Below are positions 16,496 to 24,855 of a stretch of DNA of 64,000 nucleotides, one piece after another. The stretch is from Thermoplasmatota archaeon (lineage in GTDB: Archaea > Thermoplasmatota > Thermoplasmata > Thermoplasmatales > Thermoplasmataceae), in contig JAMCUL010000020.1 of NCBI GenBank assembly GCA_023381355.1, forward strand, positions 40,996 to 104,995, written 5' to 3'. Positions within the stretch are counted from its first letter, which is position 1. The number at the start of each line of letters is the position of its first letter. The translations under genes and the position numbers were made by a program. The notes beneath the pieces are model-generated. The model ran no database searches, was not told the origin of the DNA, and saw only the letters and a list, made by a program, of their open reading frames with translations.

Positions 16496-17719
16496 CTATT
16501 TTTTTAGAATTTTAAGGGATGATCCAGCGAGGGTCATTACTGATATGAAAAGAAGTGAAAATGCCAGTGATACTGAGAGGAAAGAGGCGGATGTAATTCC
16601 AAACCCAAAGAGGTAATCCCACCCTATTGCCGCCGAAATTCCTGAACTTTTTGAGAGAGGAAGGCCGAGAAACACGTCACTTACCATGAGTATTCCGAAC
16701 AGGATTGAGCCGGAGAAGAGTGCGCCGTTTGCGTATTTCTGTAGAGATTTCCCCCTAATTGCAACCACGAAGCCCGCTATTGAAAGAACGAGGAATGCTA
16801 TCAGCCCATAGAAATGGTCTGGGGCAACTGTCCTCAGGGTACTGTCAAAAAGGATCAGATAAATTGAGATGATTGATGAAGCCGCAAGTGCTCCTCCCCT
16901 GACCTTTTCTGCACTGTTTCCGAAAATAGTGTAAGCAAGTATCAGCCCTATTATTCCGAGTATTATCACTATAGAACCCAGAATGTACGGTGTAATTGAG
17001 GATGTGCTGCTTGAAGGGGATGCGGTATAACTGATGTCCACTGTAACCTTTGCCATGGAAGGATCCGTGCCTGTTGCATATACCGTGATATCATATGTTC
17101 CACTTGTTGCTGATGAGGTTCCCTTTATAGTCATTGTACCGGAAAATGGAGGTGAACCTGACGGATTACTGAATGAAACGATAAGGTTGCCCTGCCCTGA
17201 ATATTCGAGTGTCGTTGCTCCTGAGGTGCCGTTATGCAGTGCAACGCTGTATCCCACTGTTGTCTGGTTCAATCCTGAAAGCGACACTGAAGTCTTGGAG
17301 AGTGTTATTGCGGAAGTCCCATTAACTTTCTGAGCTGCTGTTACGGCAACTGAAATCGCCGGGGAATTCGTTGAGGGATCATCTCCCGTCGCATCAAACG
17401 TTACAGTGTAAGTTCCCTGAGAAACGCTTGATGAAACTGAAATTGTGGCAGTACCGCTGTATGTCGGATCACCGGAAGCTTTGCTGAATGACACGCTTAT
17501 TCCTGATGGCGCTTTTGCTGAGATTTCTGTTCCCCACGATGTTCCTGACGAGAGCGTGACGGTATATCCCACCGACTGGGTACCACCCTGCGGAACTGTC
17601 AGTGAACTGCTTGAAACCGAAATTGTCGATGATCCGATGGATGAAGCTGCTGATAGGCCAGAAATAGATATAAAAAATGCAATGACAAAAATAGTTAGCA
17701 CTAATGTTTTTTTATTCAT
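16496..17719 (-). CDS. Secreted/membrane protein with two Ig-like repeats and five membrane helices
   Basis: Protein of 407 residues. Signal peptide at 1-25 (KKTLVLTIFVIAFFISISGLSAA). Two related beta-rich repeats of about 95 residues follow (about 30-125 and 135-230); both run S-V-L/T-x-Q-x-T-V-G-Y-x-V-x-L-x-x-G-T, then V-S-F-S-x-x-S-G-x-P-x-x-S-G-T, then a T-Y-x-V-T/Y-A-T-G-x-D-P-S ending. Five membrane helices fill 245-405. Such external domains with helices occur in surface-exposed proteins of wall-less archaea; the function is unknown. A 13-bp inverted repeat sits on its TATA box. Confidence 0.6.
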   Translation of the reverse strand: MNKKTLVLTIFVIAFFISISGLSAASSIGSSTISVSSSSLTVPQGGTQSVGYTVTLSSGTSWGTEISAKAPSGISVSFSKASGDPTYSGTATISVSSSVSQGTYTVTFDATGDDPSTNSPAISVAVTAAQKVNGTSAITLSKTSVSLSGLNQTTVGYSVALHNGTSGATTLEYSGQGNLIVSFSNPSGSPPFSGTMTIKGTSSATSGTYDITVYATGTDPSMAKVTVDISYTASPSSSTSSITPYILGSIVIILGIIGLILAYTIFGNSAEKVRGGALAASSIISIYLILFDSTLRTVAPDHFYGLIAFLVLSIAGFVVAIRGKSLQKYANGALFSGSILFGILMVSDVFLGLPLSKSSGISAAIGWDYLFGFGITSASFLSVSLAFSLLFISVMTLAGSSLKILKK

Positions 17720-17740
17720 AATAAATATACTTAATTTTCA

Positions 17741-17777
17741 TATTTAATTGTTATCAGTGAATAGTAACAATTAAATA
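17741..17777. promoter_or_regulatory. 13-bp inverted repeat over a TATA box, candidate operator
   Basis: TATTTAATTGTTA (17741-17753) and TAACAATTAAATA (17765-17777) are perfect complements with an 11-base spacer. On the minus strand the arm nearest the gene contains TTAAATA centred 25 nt before ATG 17719, so a bound protein would block TBP. Confidence 0.5.
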
Positions 17778-17808
17778 ACATGGATATCAATATATATTGG
17801 GATTGGAT

Positions 17809-17820
17809 CAGACCGGTCTG
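17809..17820. repeat. 12-bp palindrome CAGACCGGTCTG
   Basis: A perfect GC-rich palindrome in an AT-rich gap, between the 3' end of sufU and the promoter of the five-helix protein. It could be a regulator site or part of a terminator hairpin; undecided. Confidence 0.3.
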
Positions 17821-17942
17821 GAAAATTTGTCTTAACCATCCTTCCATTGATCTGCATAAATAGTGATAGCCCACAAAAAATCTCGTCGATTCTCTCATGG
17901 GTACGCTCATTGGAGAAAAATAGTTCCCATGATTTCAGGATA

Positions 17943-18332
17943 TTATTTTTTGGCTTCTTTTTCGTATTTCCTGAGCATCTTTATCAGGGCATCGTATGAT
18001 AGAAGTGCACATTTTTCCCTGGCTGGACCAAGATCTAATCCGAGATATGACAGGATATCATTCTTGCTCATTTTAAGCACTTCTGAAACATCCTTCCCAG
18101 AGACCCTCTCAGAGAGTATGGAAGCTGAGGCAACACTGATCAGGCACCCCCTGGCCACATATTTGATCTCCCTGATCTTGCCATCACCGAGCCTCAGGTA
18201 CATGGCAATTGTGTCTCCGCACGTGGGGTTTGTTTCCATGATATCCTCGTCAGGATCTTCTATCTTCCCGAAATTTCTCGGTTCCTCATAATGCTCGTCA
18301 ATAATCGCACTGTAAATTATATCATCACTCAT
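17943..18332 (-). CDS. sufU: SufU/IscU-type iron-sulfur scaffold or sulfur-transfer protein
   Basis: Protein of 129 residues with the three conserved cysteines: NPTCGD (Cys38), ARGCLIS (Cys63) and REKCALL (Cys108), plus Asp40 of the C-G-D motif. SufU accepts sulfur from the cysteine desulfurase SufS, whose gene overlaps it by four bases (ATGA). It is the last gene of sufCBDSU. No sufE is present, so SufU is the likely sulfur acceptor. Confidence 0.9.
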   Translation of the reverse strand: MSDDIIYSAIIDEHYEEPRNFGKIEDPDEDIMETNPTCGDTIAMYLRLGDGKIREIKYVARGCLISVASASILSERVSGKDVSEVLKMSKNDILSYLGLDLGPAREKCALLSYDALIKMLRKYEKEAKK

Positions 18333-19597
18333 TTTATCATCCTCCTTTCTATCTTTCCAATCACATCGAAAAGATGATCCACGTCATCCCGTGTATTGTA
18401 TATGTAAAACGACGCCCTTGCTGTTGCGTACACCCCTAGTGATACTGTCTGGGGCATTGCACAGTGGTGGCCAGATCTAAGTTCAACACCTTCAATCCTG
18501 TCTGCCAGATGAGAAATATCATGTGGATGCACCTCATTGCCAAAGGGTCTATCTCCACCGTCCTTCTTCCTTATATTGAAAGCATATATGCCTCCCCTGA
18601 CCTCAGGATCCCTGGGACCATATGAGATGAGTGACGGCATGTTCATTTCTTGTTCCCTGCGCAATGTGTATGAGATCAGGTCCTTCTCGTGGTTCCTCAC
18701 ATTGTCCATTCCCAGATTTTTCAGGAAATCAACTGCTGCAGAAAGGCCTATAGCTCCTTCAATGTTCGGTGTTCCGGCCTCAAATTTTTCAGGGATGTCT
18801 GCAGCTGTAAAGTGATCCTCGAAGACCTCCTTTATCATTTCTCCTCCTCCCATGTATGGGGGCATCCTGTCCAGGAGCTCCGGCTTCCCATAAAGGACTC
18901 CTATTCCTGACGGGGCAAGCATCTTATGCCCCGAAAAAGCCAGGAGATCGCACTCCAGGTCATTCACGTTCACAGGCATATGTGGCACACTCTGTGCGGC
19001 ATCAACTATGAAGATTATCCCAAGATCATGAAGGTTCTTTCCAACCTCCCTGAGATCATTGATTGTTCCAAGCAGGTTTGAAACATGTGTCACTGAAACA
19101 ATTTTTGTCTTTCCTGTAATATCCTTCTCAATATCCTCCCACTTTAATGGCCTGTCGGTATGGCTTTCCATCATCCTCAGCCTGATCCCTGAGACAGATG
19201 AGGCGATCTGCCACGGTACGATATTTGAATGGTGCTCCATCCTCGTGACAAGCACCTCGCCTTCACCACCAAGCATCCTGGTCAGGGAGCTCGCTGCAAG
19301 GTTCAGGGCCTCGGTGGCATTTCTGACAAAAATTGTTCCTTCCGGGGTTCCCCCAATAAACCTGGCAATATTTTCCCTTGACCTGTTGTAGAGATCTGTT
19401 GCCTCTTCCCCGATCCTGTACACGCCCCTGTGCACGTTGGAATTGCTGTTCTCATAGTAATTTACTATGGCATTTATAACTTCTGAGGGTTTCTGCGTTG
19501 TTGCAGCATTATCAAGATATACTATGCCATCCCTCTGAAATCTTTCAAAAATTGGGAAGTGTTTCCTGATCTCCAGTGGGTCAAACATGTTAATCAT
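18329..19597 (-). CDS. sufS: SufS cysteine desulfurase
   Basis: Protein of 422 residues (a second ATG at 19588 is equally possible). PLP-enzyme fold type I: YLDNAATTQKP near the N-terminus, VTRMEHHSNIVPW, IVDAAQSVPHM, the PLP lysine in AFSGHKMLAPSGIGVLYG, and the persulfide-carrying cysteine in RSGHHCAMP. It removes sulfur from cysteine and passes it on for iron-sulfur assembly. It lies between sufD and sufU in the operon. Confidence 0.95.
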   Translation of the reverse strand: MINMFDPLEIRKHFPIFERFQRDGIVYLDNAATTQKPSEVINAIVNYYENSNSNVHRGVYRIGEEATDLYNRSRENIARFIGGTPEGTIFVRNATEALNLAASSLTRMLGGEGEVLVTRMEHHSNIVPWQIASSVSGIRLRMMESHTDRPLKWEDIEKDITGKTKIVSVTHVSNLLGTINDLREVGKNLHDLGIIFIVDAAQSVPHMPVNVNDLECDLLAFSGHKMLAPSGIGVLYGKPELLDRMPPYMGGGEMIKEVFEDHFTAADIPEKFEAGTPNIEGAIGLSAAVDFLKNLGMDNVRNHEKDLISYTLRREQEMNMPSLISYGPRDPEVRGGIYAFNIRKKDGGDRPFGNEVHPHDISHLADRIEGVELRSGHHCAMPQTVSLGVYATARASFYIYNTRDDVDHLFDVIGKIERRMIK

Positions 19598-19619
19598 CAG
19601 CTGAAATTTGAATAAAAGA

Positions 19620-20825
19620 TTAGAGCCTTATACCTTCGGCATACTTCTCGACTGTCTCCTGGAACCTCTTATTCTTGCTTCTCTCCACAAGTGAGCCTAT
19701 GAAGCCACCTGTTATGAGGGTAATGGCATCATTATGGCCGATTCCCCTGCTTTCCAGATAGAGTATCTGGTCTGAATCCACTGAACTGATTGCAGAGGCG
19801 TGCTTCGATCTGGTATTTGCATTCTTGATCTGGAGACCTGGTTTAGAGTTTGCAAAGCCATCCTTTGAAAGCAGGAGAATCCTTGAATCATAAAAGCCGG
19901 TTGATTCAACACTTTCCAGCTCAATATCAATGTTCCCGCGATGAATCGTTGAACTCTTTCCTGTCACAACTCCCCTTACCTGTATGTCGGCCGATGAATG
20001 CTTCCCGATCTCGAAACTGCTATCCCTGATATCAATTTCCTGTGTTCCGTCACTGAAACTTGCCCCGAAGACACGGTAATCCGAATTGTCACCCTCCTGG
20101 TAAGATTCATCGCAGAAAATAACCTTGTCCGAACCATGATTTACATGGAATATCCTGAAAGATGAATCTTTCTTCTGGAATGACCTTATGAACGTGAAAT
20201 CCACGACTGAGTGATTCTTATCCTGCAGGTAATTGTAATCCACACTTGCACCCTCATCGAGGAATATATAGGTTGATTTTCCCTGTACACACTTCCTGGC
20301 TTCGTCATCTGCACTAAATATTTCCTCTGTTATGGTCACCTTGGAGAATGGCCCCACCATGATCACATTCTTTTGTGAACCGGATTTACTTGCCTCCTCT
20401 GAGAAAATTGTCACTTCTGTCTTAACATCCCTGCCAATACTGATGAAATAGCCTGAAGTCCAGGATGCATTTACGAGGAATTCTTCCCTCTCCCTGCCCT
20501 TCTGTTCCCATACTTCCGGTGGAATCTCATCAAGCGCCTCCGTCATATTCCTGAATACAACACCTTTCTTTTCAGTTCCCTTCAGTATGAATCCATTTCG
20601 CAGGTTAAGATCATACCCTTCCCGGATATTTCCTTCCTCGCTCTTCTTTATGCCTGTGGCCATCTCCTCCAGGTCCTTTTCCGTGTACTTAACATAATCT
20701 TTCGATGTTGGACTTTCCTTGTAGTTCCGGACCGGAGTCTTTAGGAAGAGAAGGAATGAATCCTGCCTGTAGTCATAGGCAGGGTCTTTCAGTCTTGTCT
20801 TGAGAAGATCTGAAAACTGTTCCAT
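19620..20825 (-). CDS. sufD: SufD iron-sulfur assembly protein
   Basis: Protein of 401 residues with the right-handed beta-helix region of the SufB/SufD family: EEFLVNASWTSGYFISIG, the repeat-rich core, and a C-terminal helical part beginning HASAISSVDSDQILYLESRG, the usual HA-x-S-x-G/S-x-x-D motif. SufD pairs with SufB and SufC to build clusters. It follows sufB by seven bases. Confidence 0.92.
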   Translation of the reverse strand: MEQFSDLLKTRLKDPAYDYRQDSFLLFLKTPVRNYKESPTSKDYVKYTEKDLEEMATGIKKSEEGNIREGYDLNLRNGFILKGTEKKGVVFRNMTEALDEIPPEVWEQKGREREEFLVNASWTSGYFISIGRDVKTEVTIFSEEASKSGSQKNVIMVGPFSKVTITEEIFSADDEARKCVQGKSTYIFLDEGASVDYNYLQDKNHSVVDFTFIRSFQKKDSSFRIFHVNHGSDKVIFCDESYQEGDNSDYRVFGASFSDGTQEIDIRDSSFEIGKHSSADIQVRGVVTGKSSTIHRGNIDIELESVESTGFYDSRILLLSKDGFANSKPGLQIKNANTRSKHASAISSVDSDQILYLESRGIGHNDAITLITGGFIGSLVERSKNKRFQETVEKYAEGIRL

Positions 20826-20831
20826 TCGGGA

Positions 20832-22280
20832 TCATCCCACTGCACCAAGCTTGCCCATTTCAAGCTTGACAAGCCTGTTCATCTCGATTGCGAACTCCAT
20901 GGGTATCTCCCTCATCACATCGTCAAGGAAGCCAAGCACTATCATTGATGAGGCCTCATCCTCTGAAAGACCTCTTGATCTCAGATATGTGAGTTCCTCT
21001 GTCCCGATCTTCCCGACTGTGGCCTCATGCGAGAAGGTCCCGGTTGGCTCGTAAATCTCATCATGGGGGTATGTGAATGACTGTGACTGGTCATTTATCA
21101 GCAATGCATCGCACTGGACCCTGCTTCTCGATTCAATCGCACCCTTGTTCATTCTCAGGAGTCCCCTGTAAATTGCCTTTCCGTCGTCTATGCTGATACT
21201 TTTTGCAATGATCTTTGATGATGTATGCGGGGCCATGTGTATTGCCTTTGCCCCCGTATCCTTGATTGTTCCAGGGCCCGCAAGAGAAATGTTAAGGTTG
21301 GATGTTGACGCATATGGGCCCCTCAGGTAGGATGAGGGATATATCATTGTTATCTTTGAACCCAGTGAGCCCCCCACCCATTCCATCTTTGCATTCTCAT
21401 CGACCCATGCCCTTTTTGTGGGCATGTTGTAGACACTCTTTGACCAGTTCTGGACACTCGTATATCTCACGTTTGAATTCTTGTGGGCATAAATCTCCAC
21501 GATTGCACTGTGCAGTGAATCCTTGTCCCACCTTGGTGCTGTGCATCCCTCAATATAATGAACGCTTGACCCTTCGTCACCAACAACAATTGTGTGCTCG
21601 AACTGCCCTGTGCTTTCGTTGTTCATCCTGAAATATGTCTGGAGAGGCATATCTATGTGAACTCCCTTTGGAACATACAGGAATGAACCGCCGCTCCATA
21701 CTGCCCCATTCAGGGCAGCGAACTTGTTGTCAGTCATTGGCACAGCCTTACAGAAATACTCCTTAACAAGGTCAGGGTGGTTCTTCACTGCTGAATCAAG
21801 GTCCATGAAAACAACACCCTTGTCTTCCCATACCTTCTTCAGGGAATGATACACTCCCTCACTTTCATATTGTGCAACAGAGCCTGCGAGATATTTCTGT
21901 TCCATTTCTGGAATCCCAAGTTTCTGGAATGTTTCCTTGATCTGGTCAGGGACATCTTCCCAGTTATTTGCCTTACGCTCATCAGGCTTGTTGTAATAGT
22001 TTGTATTTTCCCAGTCTATTCCTGATAGGTCAGGTCCCCAGTTTGGCATTGGCTTGGATTCAAATACCTCCAGTGCCTTCAGCCTGAACCTTCTCATCCA
22101 GTCCGGTTCCTTCTTGATCTCAGATATCTCCTCAACAACCGCCCTGTTCAGTCCTTTTCCAGTTGAGTATATAGGGTTATATCTGTCCTTGAATTCCCAG
22201 TCCGTACTCTTGGAATTCTTCAGTCCGTCAAGCAATCTTTCTATTTCCTCTTCCTTATTTTCTATCTGTACTTCCATCAT
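20832..22280 (-). CDS. sufB: SufB iron-sulfur scaffold protein
   Basis: Protein of 482 residues, the usual length for SufB. Typical segments: FRLKALEVFESKPMPNWGPD, the FVYVPKGVH-type motif (FLYVPKGVHIDMPLQTYFR), HYIEGCTAPRW with a conserved cysteine, and a C-terminal FSHEATVGKIGTEELTYLRS. It holds the nascent cluster in the SufBCD complex. The start codon (first or second Met) lies three bases after sufC stops, so translation is coupled. Confidence 0.95.
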   Translation of the reverse strand: MMEVQIENKEEEIERLLDGLKNSKSTDWEFKDRYNPIYSTGKGLNRAVVEEISEIKKEPDWMRRFRLKALEVFESKPMPNWGPDLSGIDWENTNYYNKPDERKANNWEDVPDQIKETFQKLGIPEMEQKYLAGSVAQYESEGVYHSLKKVWEDKGVVFMDLDSAVKNHPDLVKEYFCKAVPMTDNKFAALNGAVWSGGSFLYVPKGVHIDMPLQTYFRMNNESTGQFEHTIVVGDEGSSVHYIEGCTAPRWDKDSLHSAIVEIYAHKNSNVRYTSVQNWSKSVYNMPTKRAWVDENAKMEWVGGSLGSKITMIYPSSYLRGPYASTSNLNISLAGPGTIKDTGAKAIHMAPHTSSKIIAKSISIDDGKAIYRGLLRMNKGAIESRSRVQCDALLINDQSQSFTYPHDEIYEPTGTFSHEATVGKIGTEELTYLRSRGLSEDEASSMIVLGFLDDVMREIPMEFAIEMNRLVKLEMGKLGAVG

Positions 22281-22282
22281 AA

Positions 22283-23020
22283 TCAGCTCCTTATCCAGTC
22301 GTAACCCCTTTCTTCTATCTGTAGGGCAAGGTTCTTATCCCCTTCCTTTTCTATTCTCCCGTTCACAAGTATGTGTACAAAGTTCGGGTCTATGTTTTTA
22401 AGTATTCTCTGGTAGTGGGTCACGATGAGAAATCCAACCTCGCTGCTCGCATATTCCATTATTTCATCTGCTACAAGCTTGAGGGCATCTACATCAAGGC
22501 CGGAATCAATCTCGTCCAGAATGACGATCTTTGGCCTCAGGATGGCCATCTGCAGGATTTCAAACCTCTTCCTTTCCCCTCCGGAAAAACCATCATTCAC
22601 TGATCTGGACATGAATGATTCGTCAAGTCCCACCTTCTTCAGATGTTTCTTCACATTGTCAAAGAATTGGGTGACTGTGGTCTTATCCTCAGGGTGAAGC
22701 TGCTTGTAGGCTGTTCTCAGGAAGGAGGATATCCTGACCCCGGGTATTGCAATCGGGCTCTGGAATGCCAGAAACAGGCCAGCCCTTGCCCTCTCCTCTG
22801 GAGTCTTGTGGGTGAGATCAACCCCATCCAGGACAATTGATCCCCCATCAACAATGTAGTCTGGATGCCCGATCAGCACGTTTCCAAGTGTGCTCTTTCC
22901 AGCACCGTTTGGACCCATTAATGCGTGAATTTCCCCACCTTTCACAGTGAGATCAACGCCCTTAAGGATCTTCTTCCCGTCAATGCTTGCTGATAGACCT
23001 TTAATCCTCAATTCAACCAT
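22283..23020 (-). CDS. sufC: SufC ATPase
   Basis: Protein of 245 residues of the ABC type: Walker A GPNGAGKST, Q-loop LAFQSP, signature FSGGERKR, Walker B IVILDEIDSGLD and a switch histidine in VTHYQR. SufC powers the SufBCD complex. It is the first gene of the operon; TTTAAATA on the minus strand (23041-23048) is about 25 nt from the ATG, and it is embedded in a candidate operator. Confidence 0.95.
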   Translation of the reverse strand: MVELRIKGLSASIDGKKILKGVDLTVKGGEIHALMGPNGAGKSTLGNVLIGHPDYIVDGGSIVLDGVDLTHKTPEERARAGLFLAFQSPIAIPGVRISSFLRTAYKQLHPEDKTTVTQFFDNVKKHLKKVGLDESFMSRSVNDGFSGGERKRFEILQMAILRPKIVILDEIDSGLDVDALKLVADEIMEYASSEVGFLIVTHYQRILKNIDPNFVHILVNGRIEKEGDKNLALQIEERGYDWIRS

Positions 23021-23041
23021 GCCTCCAGATCGATTTAGATT

Positions 23042-23067
23042 ATTTAAACACTTTCATATGTTTAAAT
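23042..23067. promoter_or_regulatory. Inverted repeat between sufC and the SufR-like gene, candidate operator
   Basis: ATTTAAACA (23042-23050) and TGTTTAAAT (23059-23067) are perfect 9-bp arms with an 8-base spacer. The left arm contains the sufC TATA box, and the right arm ends about 11 bases before the TATA of the SufR-like gene, so one bound dimer could control both. Confidence 0.6.
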
Positions 23068-23104
23068 GAACAAAAGTTAATATATGGTCTTACATTGGTT
23101 GTAT

Positions 23105-23770
23105 ATGGATGTTAGTCTAACGGTCAGCCCGTTGCTGGGAGATGTAAAAACAAGGATACTCCTCTACCTTTCAGACGGCGAGAAGAGCATGGGTGGGCTC
23201 TCGTCCTTTCTCCAGATAAATAAGACTGCAGTAAAGGAACATATGGAAACCCTTGAGAGGATGGGTTATGTCAGGTCATTCTTCAGGAAGGAGAAGACCG
23301 GAAGGCCATCGAAGTACTATGAGATAACCAAGATGGGCATGGAACTGTTCCCGAAGAAATATGCCCAGCTTATGGAGGCATTCATAGCTGAAGTGAAGGA
23401 TGAAATGGGCGAGATGAAGCTGAATCTGATCCTCGGAAGGGTTGCGGATCGCATCATATCTCGAAATGACTTCAATTCAACTGGAAATATGACGGAAAGG
23501 GAAGCGAAGATAGAGAAACTTAAGTCATTCGTTGATACGCTGAACAATCTCGGATATTATGCAAGGATGGAAATTGACGGAGAAATTGTGAGGATAATAA
23601 GGCACAACTGCATATTCTATGAGATGGCAAAGACCAATGGAAAGGTTATATGCGATGTTCTCGGGAAAGACCTCATAGAGAAGTCAGGGGAGAAGAATTT
23701 CACCATAGTGGAAAAGTTCTCTGATGGCGGCAATAAGTGTGTTGTCGAGGTTGATCTCGACAATAAGTAA
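23105..23770 (+). CDS. sufR: SufR-like iron-sulfur-responsive transcriptional regulator
   Basis: Protein of 221 residues from ATG 23105, decided by TTAATATATG about 24 nt upstream. The N-terminus is a winged helix (VKTRILLYLSDGEKSMGGLS, then NKTAVKEHMETLERMGYV and the wing with GRPSKYYEIT). The C-terminal half has the order HNC, KVIC and NKC with the spacing seen in SufR cluster-binding domains. SufR represses suf when it carries a 4Fe-4S cluster. The gene is divergent from sufCBDSU, with an inverted repeat between them. The function is inferred from these features together. Confidence 0.75.
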   Translation: MDVSLTVSPLLGDVKTRILLYLSDGEKSMGGLSSFLQINKTAVKEHMETLERMGYVRSFFRKEKTGRPSKYYEITKMGMELFPKKYAQLMEAFIAEVKDEMGEMKLNLILGRVADRIISRNDFNSTGNMTEREAKIEKLKSFVDTLNNLGYYARMEIDGEIVRIIRHNCIFYEMAKTNGKVICDVLGKDLIEKSGEKNFTIVEKFSDGGNKCVVEVDLDNK

Positions 23771-23797
23771 TTCCTATCCATGAATCAGGAGGTCTCA

Positions 23798-24724
23798 CTA
23801 CAGGTGGGAAAACATGTCCTCAACTGTTTTTTCAAGGTCATATCTTATGTTGAATCCCCAATCATGCCTTGACTGTGAAATGTCCAGTGAGTGAGGCCAT
23901 GATTCGGCAATCTGCTGCCTGAAGTCTGGTTTATAATCCACCCTGAACCCCGGCTTGAACTTCAGGATTGTTTCATAAAGCTGTTTTGGGGTGAATGTGT
24001 AACTCATAACATTATATGCTGTTCTCACCGATAGTTTATCCGGATCTGAATGCATGAATTTTATTGTCGATTCCATTGCATCCTGCATATACATCATCGG
24101 CAGTGGTGTGTCTTCACCCAGATAGCAGGTATATGAGGAACCTTTTGCTGCATGTCTTATCATGTCCACTGCATAATCAGTTGTTCCTGCGGTCGGTGGG
24201 ACCCTGTAACTTATCAGGCCGGGGTACCTCAGGCTCCGCACATCGAGATTATATTTTTCGTAATAGTACTGAAACAGCATCTCGCCTGCTGCCTTCGTAA
24301 TTCCATACATTGTTGTTGGAATTGAACTGTGCCTCACCGGTGCATCCTCCTTTGGTGCTTCTGGTCCATATACCCCTATAGTGGACGGCACAAACAGTTT
24401 CTCAACATTATACTTTACACATGCATTTAGAATATTCACTGTGCCCGTAAGATTAACAGTGTAGGCCAGATAGGGATCCTTTTCGCCTGAGGCAGAAAGG
24501 ATCGAGGCAAGATGGTAGACGTGATCCGGATGGAACTTCTCGAATATCTTCTCTGTCAGTTCCTTGCTTTTCACGTCAAGGTATTCAAATTCCATTCCCT
24601 CAGTCTCCTTCGTTTTCTGGGTTATGTCCGTACACATGATTTCCGCGTCTATGCTGGATTTTATAATTCTAATTAGTTCAGCGCCTACCTGGCCATTACT
24701 TCCCGTAATCAGTATCTTGATCAT
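23798..24724 (-). CDS. tdh: L-threonine 3-dehydrogenase, SDR type
   Basis: Protein of 308 residues, extended short-chain dehydrogenase fold: ITGSNGQVGAELIR (NAD-binding), LASILSASGEKDP, the catalytic YGITKAAGE (Tyr-x-x-x-Lys), and the substrate-region motif RYPGLISYRVPPTAGTTDYA, characteristic of the threonine dehydrogenases known from Thermoplasma and Flavobacterium. It oxidises L-threonine to 2-amino-3-oxobutyrate with NAD, the first step of threonine breakdown. The gene converges with the SufR-like gene. Confidence 0.88.
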   Translation of the reverse strand: MIKILITGSNGQVGAELIRIIKSSIDAEIMCTDITQKTKETEGMEFEYLDVKSKELTEKIFEKFHPDHVYHLASILSASGEKDPYLAYTVNLTGTVNILNACVKYNVEKLFVPSTIGVYGPEAPKEDAPVRHSSIPTTMYGITKAAGEMLFQYYYEKYNLDVRSLRYPGLISYRVPPTAGTTDYAVDMIRHAAKGSSYTCYLGEDTPLPMMYMQDAMESTIKFMHSDPDKLSVRTAYNVMSYTFTPKQLYETILKFKPGFRVDYKPDFRQQIAESWPHSLDISQSRHDWGFNIRYDLEKTVEDMFSHL

Positions 24725-24822
24725 CCATGCTCAATACGAGGAAACTTAAAAAAATCATTGATCTGGATTATTTATTATATATTCAGACTTTATCAGATAA
24801 ACTTTCCAGGCTGGGCAATAAA

Positions 24823-24834
24823 AATAATATAAAT
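24823..24834 (+). promoter_or_regulatory. TATA box of the large surface-protein gene
   Basis: AATAATATAAAT is centred about 27 nt before ATG 24856. It favours this start over the ATG at 24727, whose extra 43 residues are polar and would hide the signal peptide. Confidence 0.45.
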
Positions 24835-24855
24835 GAAAACCATGGTTCATCCGTT

